This document shows, in pieces, positions 6,939-12,005 of a stretch of 12,005 nt of DNA. The stretch comes from Bdellovibrionales bacterium (GTDB taxonomy: Bacteria; Bdellovibrionota; UBA1018; CAIPTA01), in the NCBI GenBank assembly GCA_021730855.1, contig JAKFYM010000160.1, positions 1 to 12,005 of the forward strand, in the 5' to 3' direction. The position numbers and the translations under genes are program-made. The notes below the pieces were generated by a model, which saw only the letters and a list, made by a program, of their open reading frames with translations, searched no databases and had not been told where the DNA came from. How positions within the stretch are numbered: the first letter of the stretch is position 1; each line of letters begins with the position of its first letter.

Positions 6939-7724
6939 TCAACCCTCGTCCTCTTCAGGGTCGGGCACTTCCTCCGGCTCTTCCGGAATGGGCTCTGGGT
7001 CCGGAAGGTGTCCAGCACAAGTGAGGATCTCCGGGCGCAGCGGAAGCTGAGCGAGGTTTTGTAAGCTTACGGGCGTGGTCAGTTGGCTCGGGTCCGCGCC
7101 CGTGGCCTCGGCCACTTTTGCCAAATACGCCGGCTCGATTTCGGGAGATTGGCGTTGGTCCCAATCGAGCCTACGCGTATAGCGCACAAAAATAGGATCC
7201 TCCTTTCCACAAGGAAGGTCGTAGGCGATGTAGCGCACCCTCACCTCCACGCTTTTTGGCGAAAGCCAGTGGTAGGCTAGCTCCCTTCCATTTTCACTAA
7301 GAGCGGTGAGACGATCGGCACTGGCCTCGGTGATGGTGTAACGCTCTTCGCGCCCATCCGGGTACGTGAGGGCGAGAGAGCGGCAATCTTCCTGCACGGC
7401 TCCAGCAAACTCATGAAAAGATCCCGCCGAGCGATTGCCATACCGAAAAGTGCTGTAGGCCAACAGCTGGTGATAATTTTCGCGGATCGAACGCTCCGAT
7501 TGCAGTTCCAGGCCTGTAGAGACCTCGAACACTTCCATCTGCGGGTTAAGAGACTGAAAGCCAGAAAAATAGAGGGCAAGGTTGAAGCAGCCGGCAATGG
7601 TGGCCTCTTCCAAAGTGATTTCTTCTTTCGCTGGAAAGAGAGTTTCTGCGGCTATGGTTTCTTTTTGCTTTTTACTGCAGGACAAAAAAGCGAAAGCCAA
7701 GAGGCAAACGAGAAGGTTCTTCAT
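6939..7724 (-). CDS. Cys-rich lipoprotein with acidic Pro/Glu tail, unknown function
   Basis: I place the start at ATG 7724, giving 261 residues. The frame also opens at TTG 7736, but that codon lies in the G-rich ribosome binding site GGGGG. The N-terminus is a lipoprotein signal: Lys-Asn, a hydrophobic core, and F-L-S-C with Cys16 as lipidation site, followed by Ser, which favours the outer membrane. The -3 Phe is not the commonest choice. The mature part has four more Cys (46, 114, 172, 236), enough for two disulfides, and many short strand-like stretches. The last 22 residues are almost only Pro, Glu and Asp. No known family is recognised. The gene follows a terminator by 10 nt and is followed by the CPWC thioredoxin-like gene, which may handle its disulfides. 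Confidence 0.75.
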   Translation of the reverse strand: MKNLLVCLLAFAFLSCSKKQKETIAAETLFPAKEEITLEEATIAGCFNLALYFSGFQSLNPQMEVFEVSTGLELQSERSIRENYHQLLAYSTFRYGNRSAGSFHEFAGAVQEDCRSLALTYPDGREERYTITEASADRLTALSENGRELAYHWLSPKSVEVRVRYIAYDLPCGKEDPIFVRYTRRLDWDQRQSPEIEPAYLAKVAEATGADPSQLTTPVSLQNLAQLPLRPEILTCAGHLPDPEPIPEEPEEVPDPEEDEG

Positions 7725-7734
7725 GATTTCCCCC

Positions 7735-7765
7735 AAAAAATGGGAGAGGCGCTAGGCCTCTCCCA
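7735..7765 (-). terminator. Intrinsic terminator after the repeat lipoprotein gene
   Basis: A perfect 10-bp stem (7741-7750 with 7756-7765) closes a 5-nt loop. On the minus strand it is followed directly by six T (complement of 7735-7740). The next gene's ribosome binding site begins at the end of the T-run and its ATG is at 7724. Any transcript of the downstream lipoprotein that starts further upstream therefore has to read through this hairpin. Confidence 0.85.
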
Positions 7766-7788
7766 TAGTTCTGCTTTTTTACAGAGGA

Positions 7789-8697
7789 CTACTTTTGTTG
7801 CTCTTCGTTGGGACTGTCTTTGCCTTGGTCTTGAGGTTCTACGGGAGCGCCTTTACCTTCGTCTTGAGGCTCCACAGGAGCGCCTTTACCTTGGTCTTGG
7901 GGCTCTACGGGAGCGCCTTTACCTTGGTCTTGGGGCTCTACGGGAGCGCCCTTACCTTGGTCTTGGGGCTCTACGGGAGCACCTTTACCTTGGTCTTGCT
8001 CTTCGCCCTTACCTTGGTCCTGCTCTTTCACGCTGTCTCTTACTTCGATCAAGTTCCAGGTGATTTGGGCAGTTCTGCAGGTCTCCACTTTTTCCTGCTC
8101 TTCGCCCTTGCCTTGGTCTTGGTCTTCTACTTTGTCTTCACCCTTTTCTTGGTCTTGGTCCTGATCTTGGTCTTGTTGGTCGACAAGGCACTCTCTCATG
8201 TCCACCGTCAATACGGCGTGCGTGAACTCTTGGCCTTGTTCGCCCGTGCTGTCGCTGCTGCTATAGTTGATTCCCGTGGCTTCAAACGCTCCGTTGGAAT
8301 AAACCACCCGCGGGGCATCTTGGTTGAGGTCGATCGCGAGGATCATTCCGGCATCGTTCCAAAGTTCCAGATGGCGATCGGTAGTTTCCACTACGCGGCT
8401 CGCACCAGACACCATGGCCACATGTGCGGCCAGATTGGCGTAGCCGGCAAAAGTGCTGTCGTCGATTTGGTCAATCGCCACTCCGTCCACGAGGAGCATT
8501 CCGCTCTCGATCGTAAACGTATGCGCCGGTGTGCCCGCCGCATAGTCAGTTCCCGAATTATCCAAAGGTGCCGCATCACCATCTGCGATTTCTGCCGGAG
8601 CAGCCACCGCTCCTGCGCTAGGACCAGAGTCCTTATTGCTACATGCCGACAATGCGATAACGGCCAACGCCCCCACAAAGAGATTCTTAAAGTTCAT
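7789..8697 (-). CDS. Repeat lipoprotein rich in Gln, Asp and Lys
   Basis: The 302-residue protein has a canonical lipobox L-S-A-C with Cys19 lipidated. Ser20 follows, predicting the outer membrane. Residues about 21-60 are an Ala/Gly/Pro/Asp linker and about 60-170 a compact strand-rich domain of unknown family. A first low-complexity insert (174-204, mostly Gln, Asp, Glu and Lys) is bracketed by Cys170 and Cys207, which could be joined by a disulfide. A short strand segment (208-220) follows. The C-terminal tail from about 224 contains five 11-residue repeats of the form G-A-P-V-E-P-Q-D-Q-G-K, plus degenerate copies. The tail should be disordered and highly charged. AGGAGG lies 6 nt before the ATG. 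The gene is divergent from the transglutaminase gene, and its Gln/Lys repeats would suit a transglutaminase substrate. That role is inferred. Confidence 0.85.
   Translation of the reverse strand: MNFKNLFVGALAVIALSACSNKDSGPSAGAVAAPAEIADGDAAPLDNSGTDYAAGTPAHTFTIESGMLLVDGVAIDQIDDSTFAGYANLAAHVAMVSGASRVVETTDRHLELWNDAGMILAIDLNQDAPRVVYSNGAFEATGINYSSSDSTGEQGQEFTHAVLTVDMRECLVDQQDQDQDQDQEKGEDKVEDQDQGKGEEQEKVETCRTAQITWNLIEVRDSVKEQDQGKGEEQDQGKGAPVEPQDQGKGAPVEPQDQGKGAPVEPQDQGKGAPVEPQDEGKGAPVEPQDQGKDSPNEEQQK
7822..8010 (-). repeat. 33-bp in-frame tandem repeat array in the lipoprotein gene
   Basis: Five contiguous 33-bp units start at 7822, 7855, 7888, 7921 and 7954. A shortened 24-bp copy at 7987-8010 follows. 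Units 3 and 4 differ at one base and unit 5 is nearly the same, while units 1 and 2 are more diverged, suggesting recent local duplication of the central units. Because 33 is a multiple of three, gain or loss of units keeps the reading frame. Confidence 0.9.
8086..8178 (-). repeat. Degenerate QD/EK-coding low-complexity stretch
   Basis: This stretch encodes residues 174-204 of the repeat lipoprotein with alternating Gln-Asp and Glu-Lys-Gly motifs. On the plus strand it is built from many imperfect copies of the hexamer TTGGTC or close variants. It lacks the Pro-Val-Glu-Pro part of the C-terminal repeat. Confidence 0.75.
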
Positions 8698-8713
8698 TTG
8701 TATCCTCCTATTT

Positions 8714-8735
8714 GAGATTGCTGGATCGCAACCTC
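8714..8735 (-). promoter_or_regulatory. Leader hairpin just upstream of the lipoprotein ribosome binding site
   Basis: In the minus-strand RNA GAGGUUGC pairs with GCAAUCUC (8 bp including one G-U) around a 6-nt loop. The stem ends 4 nt before the AGGAGG element at 8704-8709. It could stabilise the mRNA or affect ribosome access. Confidence 0.4.
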
Positions 8736-8941
8736 AGAAATTGTTTGCTGTTCCTCCTATGCAACACAGAGACCAGATGCAATTCGGCCGCTCTCTGTTT
8801 CCGTCAACACAATTTATATATAGAGAGAAAAAATTTTGACGCGACACAAAGTATAATTGTTGAGGTGAAACACATACGATCGACGACAAAACTGACTCAG
8901 GGAAGATTGGTACCCTTCCCAAATCGGCCCCGACTCTCGGG

Positions 8942-8983
8942 GGCGCAATGCCACTTTCCCATAATTTTATTTACGATTGCGCC
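8942..8983. repeat. 8-bp inverted repeat around an AT-rich core, possible operator
   Basis: GGCGCAAT (8942-8949) and ATTGCGCC (8976-8983) are perfect reverse complements separated by 26 nt, mostly A and T. The element lies between the two divergent genes, upstream of the transglutaminase promoter. Arms spaced this way could bind a dimeric regulator. This is inference only. Confidence 0.35.
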
Positions 8984-8998
8984 GAATTCTCGTCGGCA

Positions 8999-9028
8999 TT
9001 GCCCTTGCGATGGGCTGTCGGTTATAGC
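8999..9028 (+). promoter_or_regulatory. Possible sigma-70-type promoter of the transglutaminase gene
   Basis: TTGCCC (8999-9004) and TATAGC (9023-9028) are 18 nt apart, each matching the consensus at four of six positions. Transcription would start near 9035 and give a leader of about 33 nt including the AAGGAG element at 9057-9062. Confidence 0.35.
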
Positions 9029-9067
9029 CTAGCGGCTTCTAGCTGGAGATTTACATAAGGAGTGATC

Positions 9068-10630
9068 ATGAGGGCCTTGCTGTGCTTTGTTGTGCTATTT
9101 TCCCCGCTGCTTGCGCAGGCGCAGACGCTACAAGAATTCCTACGAGCCTTCCACGCGCATCCACGCGAGACCATGCAGCTGCTTCCTCCCTATATAGAGA
9201 ATGGGGAAATGGTGGCGCGCGGGCGCATCGACTCCGCAAAAGTGGAAACCCTGCTTCGTGAACGAAACAAACTTCGCAGCCAGATCGCCGGCGCAAAAAA
9301 CTGGGAAAACATTGGCTTCTCGACGGATCCAAGCAAAAGTGCTCCGGAAAATTTGGTCGAGCCCGGCCCCATCATTAGAAGCCTAGTGGAGATGGAAAGC
9401 CAGAAGCTTACGTCCACCATTCTGCCGCAACTTCCTTGGCCGGATTCTTACTGGCCGATGTACAAGGGCTTGATCGCGATTCGGTACGCCGATCCAAGCT
9501 TTCCCGATTCCAAAGACTGGGAAACGAACTACTCCTACAGCCAACGCCACTCGCCCTTGGAGATTTTGTCCTCAGGAAATTCCCGAACCATCGATCGCCT
9601 CTCCGCGGCCGAGAAATATGATATCGCGATGGGCGACCTGAGTTTTGGCCTCAGCAACTATGCCTGGGGTGAAGGAAAGCGTTTTCATGACCGCGGCGAT
9701 CGTGTGGCCACGTGGATGGGAATCTGCCACGGTTGGGCAGGCGCGGCCCACATGAACTCCAGTCTACTAGACGCGCCGGTGACCGTGCATTCCCCCGCTG
9801 GCGTGCCCATCACCTTTCACCCGCAGGACGTGAAGGCCCTACAATCGATGCTTTGGGCCAAGGGCTCCCCGAACGCCCGCTTTCTCGGCAATCGCTGCGA
9901 TGTCTCGAGGCCCGAACGCGACGAATACGGGCGCGTGAAGGACGCGAAGTGCTTCGATTCCAATCCCGGCACCTGGCATATCGCCGTGGTGAACCAGATG
10001 GCCGTGCACCAGCGCAGTTTTGTGATGGACTCCACCTTCGACGCCGAGGTCTGGAATTTCCCACTCGCCTCCTATCAATACGCTTACTTTAACCCAGAGA
10101 GCTGGGAAGAAAGCCGCACCCTGCGTGGAGCGATGATCCCGATCGAGAAATTCCGCGTCGACAAATTCCGCGCCTACCGCGACCCGGCCACTCGTTATGT
10201 GGTGGGAGTGTATATGGACGTGAGCTACGTCAACGCCATCGTGCCCACGCGGGGTGTGGTGCGGGACTCCCACCTAAAGACTGTTCGTTTTATCTACGAC
10301 CTGGAGCTGGATGCCGACAGAAACGTGATTGGCGGGGAGTGGTACTCCAATGCCCATCCGGATTTTCTCTGGACCTTCCCCCGCGAGGCCCAAGCCCGCG
10401 CCAATGGCGAAGAGCGCCTGGAACCCTGGGCCGCCACGCAAGCCGTGCCAAGTTCTTGGCAGGCCTTAGCGGCCCGAGCTTCCCTACGCGGCCTTCCGCT
10501 ACGTTCCTTTATCGCGGGGCTCACACAGAAACTCGCTCCGCCTAGCGAGCCTGAGGAGCCGCCGGTGGAGCCGCCCCTGGAGCCGGGAGAAGACGAAACA
10601 GATGAAGGTAACGATCCCGAGCTACCTTAA
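9068..10630 (+). CDS. Secreted GP42/elicitor-type transglutaminase with acidic tail
   Basis: I start at ATG 9068 (520 residues). The in-frame GTG at 9062 overlaps the AAGGAG ribosome binding site (9057-9062) and is unlikely. A signal peptide with cleavage after Ala-Gln-Ala (about residue 18) directs export. The catalytic region matches the Phytophthora transglutaminase elicitor family: G-I-C-H-G-W-A around Cys220, N-P-G-T-W-H-I-A with His304, F-V-M-D with Asp321, then V-W-N-x-P at 328-332 and G-G-E-W with H-P-D-F-L-W at 422-435. These enzymes form isopeptide bonds between Gln and Lys side chains. The Cys-His-Asp triad is my reading from the motifs. The last 30 or so residues are Pro/Glu/Asp-rich and partly overlap the convergent gene by 89 bp. 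The Gln/Lys repeat lipoprotein is the divergent neighbour and a plausible substrate. Confidence 0.85.
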   Translation: MRALLCFVVLFSPLLAQAQTLQEFLRAFHAHPRETMQLLPPYIENGEMVARGRIDSAKVETLLRERNKLRSQIAGAKNWENIGFSTDPSKSAPENLVEPGPIIRSLVEMESQKLTSTILPQLPWPDSYWPMYKGLIAIRYADPSFPDSKDWETNYSYSQRHSPLEILSSGNSRTIDRLSAAEKYDIAMGDLSFGLSNYAWGEGKRFHDRGDRVATWMGICHGWAGAAHMNSSLLDAPVTVHSPAGVPITFHPQDVKALQSMLWAKGSPNARFLGNRCDVSRPERDEYGRVKDAKCFDSNPGTWHIAVVNQMAVHQRSFVMDSTFDAEVWNFPLASYQYAYFNPESWEESRTLRGAMIPIEKFRVDKFRAYRDPATRYVVGVYMDVSYVNAIVPTRGVVRDSHLKTVRFIYDLELDADRNVIGGEWYSNAHPDFLWTFPREAQARANGEERLEPWAATQAVPSSWQALAARASLRGLPLRSFIAGLTQKLAPPSEPEEPPVEPPLEPGEDETDEGNDPELP

Positions 10631-12005
10631 CGAGCTCAGCCCCTTTGTGATGCAGCAGCTGGCCCACCAGGGGGCCCGGCTCCGTGAGCACATAGTGTGC
10701 CCCAAATTTGCGGAGGGTATCCACAGGATCCTGGATCCTTCCCTCGAGCAAGGGCGTGAGCAGTAGGGCCTTCTCCGGATCGCGCAGCAGGAGATAGGTG
10801 GGGTCTAGTACCTCGATGATTTCTAGCTCTGGGCGAAAATAAAGGAGGTAAGGCCCCAGGCCCCAATTGCTATGAAAAACGCGCAGGCCTTTTTGCTCCG
10901 GCACAAAAGCCAGGAGCTCCTCCACCACCGCTGGGGGCGGAGACGAGTGCGTCCCCGGCCCGCGCAAGGTCTTCGCATAGGCAAAAAAATCGTGGGAGAG
11001 GAACAGCGCTAAGCAAGCCAGCATGACGACGGCCGCTCGCTTTTTTTGTTCCCAGGCAAACCATAAACAAAACACCGTCAAGGGTAGGGCAAATTCCACC
11101 GCCCGCGGGCTGCGCAGCGAAGCCACCCAAAGCGCTCCCGCCGTCAGGAAAAGGGCGGCCTCTCTGCCCGAAAAATTCTTGCGCCAATGCCGCGCCCAAA
11201 TGAAGACGGAAAAAAGAAAAACAAGGAGAATGCCGCCAAAAGCCCAGGCGTAGCTCGCGGGGGCAAGGGGCTGGAGCTCGAGGCCAAACCGCAGCTGGAA
11301 TTTTTCTAGGCGTTGTAGCTGGAGCGCGATGGCCAGGGTCTGGAAACTGCGCACCAGGTTCGAAGGGAAATAGGGGTTCAGCAAAATCCCCGCCGCCAGG
11401 CCGCCCCAAATGGCCCAGCCCTCCCGAGCAATTCTTTTTTCCTTCTGCAGAAGGGAAAGCCCGAGCAGCAAGCCCCCTAAAAGGAGCGGTAAATAAAAAG
11501 CATGGTAGGCGAGGGCAAACAATAAAGCGCAAAGGCCGCACCAAAAGGGTTTGCGGTGCCAGACCGCCGCGGCCAAGAGCGTAAAGAGCAGAATGGCCAA
11601 AACATGGGGGCGCAGCAGGGTGAGGCGAAAAAAGAAAATCGGGCAGGCCGCAAGCAACAGCAAGCTGAGGCCAAACGCAAGCGCCCGAGCGCGAGGGAGG
11701 AGGAAATAAGGCGCCCATAAGACGCAGGAGGAAAAAAAGAGCCCGGTTGCGAGCACCGCCGCTTCCCCGCCCCAGCGTAGCGGCCAGAGCAGGAGGAAGT
11801 GGTAGAGAAATTCTTTGTCGGAAAAGTATTGGTCCCAACCAAGGAGGGGCACGGCGGCCCAGCTGCGCAGGAACCAAACCTCTTGGCGCAGCATCTCCTT
11901 CAAGAGCGCAAGGTGATAGAGGCGGTCGGCCTCGAACGAATCAGGGCGCTGGGCAAGCTGGAAAAATACCCACCAAGTAGCGAGCAAACCTATAAGGCCA
12001 AATGC
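10542..12005 (-). CDS. GT-C-like polytopic glycosyltransferase, N-terminus beyond right edge
   Basis: The frame stays open to the last base, so the gene starts outside the window; 487 residues are visible. A hydrophobic helix at the edge is followed by a loop with acidic residues (D-S-F-E-A-D-R-L-Y-H), the place where GT-C enzymes carry their catalytic Asp. A later S-D-K-E-F-L-Y-H segment resembles the second conserved loop motif of ArnT/PMT-like proteins. About ten further membrane helices come next. The end is a soluble, probably periplasmic domain with N-W-G-L-G-P-Y-L and a D-P-x-x-Y-type segment, as is common at the C-terminus of this fold. Such enzymes transfer sugars from polyprenyl-phosphate donors to lipids or proteins. 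The assignment rests on topology and loop motifs, so another polytopic envelope enzyme is possible. The tail is Pro/Ala-rich and overlaps the transglutaminase gene. Confidence 0.65.
   Translation of the reverse strand, partial: AFGLIGLLATWWVFFQLAQRPDSFEADRLYHLALLKEMLRQEVWFLRSWAAVPLLGWDQYFSDKEFLYHFLLLWPLRWGGEAAVLATGLFFSSCVLWAPYFLLPRARALAFGLSLLLLAACPIFFFRLTLLRPHVLAILLFTLLAAAVWHRKPFWCGLCALLFALAYHAFYLPLLLGGLLLGLSLLQKEKRIAREGWAIWGGLAAGILLNPYFPSNLVRSFQTLAIALQLQRLEKFQLRFGLELQPLAPASYAWAFGGILLVFLFSVFIWARHWRKNFSGREAALFLTAGALWVASLRSPRAVEFALPLTVFCLWFAWEQKKRAAVVMLACLALFLSHDFFAYAKTLRGPGTHSSPPPAVVEELLAFVPEQKGLRVFHSNWGLGPYLLYFRPELEIIEVLDPTYLLLRDPEKALLLTPLLEGRIQDPVDTLRKFGAHYVLTEPGPLVGQLLHHKGAELVKVARDRYLHLFRLLPAPGAAPPAAPQAR

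Larger units (their letters stand above)
8698..9067. other. Divergent intergenic region between repeat lipoprotein and transglutaminase
   Basis: These 370 bp contain no convincing gene. The left half is a long leader for the lipoprotein gene: two ATAGGAGGA copies (ribosome binding site at 8704-8709, second AGGAGG at 8753-8758), the hairpin at 8714-8735, and an ACAGAGA/TCTCTGT inverted repeat (8766-8772 with 8792-8798). An AT-rich stretch at 8810-8835 probably holds the minus-strand promoter, but no clean -35/-10 pair was found. The right half has hairpins GGGAAG/CTTCCC (8900-8920) and CCCCGA/TCGGGG (8928-8942). The inverted repeat GGCGCAAT/ATTGCGCC (8942-8949 with 8976-8983) and the plus-strand promoter follow. 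Confidence 0.5.

Noticed and set aside
7413..8063. Plus-strand frame with Leu-Arg-Glu-Arg repeats
   Set aside because: It is a second shadow of the 33-bp array, spanning two minus-strand genes and the terminator.
7822..8178. Repeat array considered as CRISPR
   Set aside because: Units are contiguous 33-bp coding repeats without unique spacers, and there are no cas genes nearby.
7795..8715. Long open frame of 306 codons on the plus strand across the repeat lipoprotein gene
   Set aside because: It is antisense to a gene with a clear lipobox, ribosome binding site and terminator. The lack of stops follows from the Gln/Asp/Glu/Lys codons read backwards, giving Leu/Val-rich nonsense.
8836..8857. 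TTGACG and TATAAT on the plus strand as a promoter
   Set aside because: The boxes are only 10 nt apart, far too close for sigma-70 recognition.
9692..9700. Arg-Gly-Asp at residues 209-211 of the transglutaminase
   Set aside because: A three-residue match close to the catalytic Cys is easily chance; there is no sign of a host-adhesion role.
9712..10273. Alternative frames (126 and 144 codons) inside the transglutaminase gene
   Set aside because: They lie within a gene with recognisable catalytic motifs and show no signal or family feature of their own.
10870..11877. 335-codon minus-strand frame inside the GT-C gene
   Set aside because: It is an alternative frame of GC-rich DNA with Pro/Gly/Arg-rich composition; the 487-residue frame has coherent membrane helices and loop motifs.

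Overview
This window looks like a chromosomal segment of a Gram-negative, flagellated bacterium. It carries two outer-membrane-type lipoproteins, a TolC-family channel, an RND/MMPL exporter, and the first codons of a flagellin behind a sigma-28-like promoter. The mix of secreted hypothetical proteins and the flagellin N-terminus would suit a Bdellovibrionota or other former-deltaproteobacterial relative. That placement is an impression, not a demonstrated assignment. I saw no tRNA, rRNA, insertion sequence or CRISPR array.

Left part (1-4491). The left edge holds the 5' end of a minus-strand flagellin gene with a TTG start. It is divergent from a small secreted protein (187-522). A minus-strand cluster follows, in transcription order: a single-domain response regulator (4151-3777), a 2-oxoglutarate/Fe(II) oxygenase (3747-2851) and a 770-residue MMPL/RND exporter (2812-500). 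The exporter's 3' end overlaps the small secreted gene by 23 bp. A 340-bp intergenic region then separates the cluster from tolC and carries a promoter in each direction plus several hairpins.

Middle (4492-8697). The plus-strand TolC-family gene appears to be leaderless. It converges on yciB, and the two share a bidirectional terminator. On the minus strand, in transcription order, lie a Gln/Lys-rich tandem-repeat lipoprotein (8697-7789), an intrinsic terminator, a Cys-rich lipoprotein with an acidic tail (7724-6939), a periplasmic thioredoxin-like protein (6905-6396) and the YciB-like septation membrane protein (6383-5784).

Right part (8698-12005). A structured 370-bp divergent region separates the repeat lipoprotein from a secreted transglutaminase of the oomycete GP42/elicitor type (9068-10630). 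The latter has a recognisable Cys-His-Asp set and a region resembling the Pep-13 elicitor. Its end overlaps a convergent GT-C-like membrane glycosyltransferase by 89 bp. That gene runs off the right edge.

The most interesting hypothesis is a two-gene module. A secreted transglutaminase sits next to a divergently transcribed lipoprotein whose repeats each carry two Gln and one Lys, the side chains that transglutaminases join. The pair could build an isopeptide-crosslinked layer on the cell surface. This is inferred from gene content and adjacency only.
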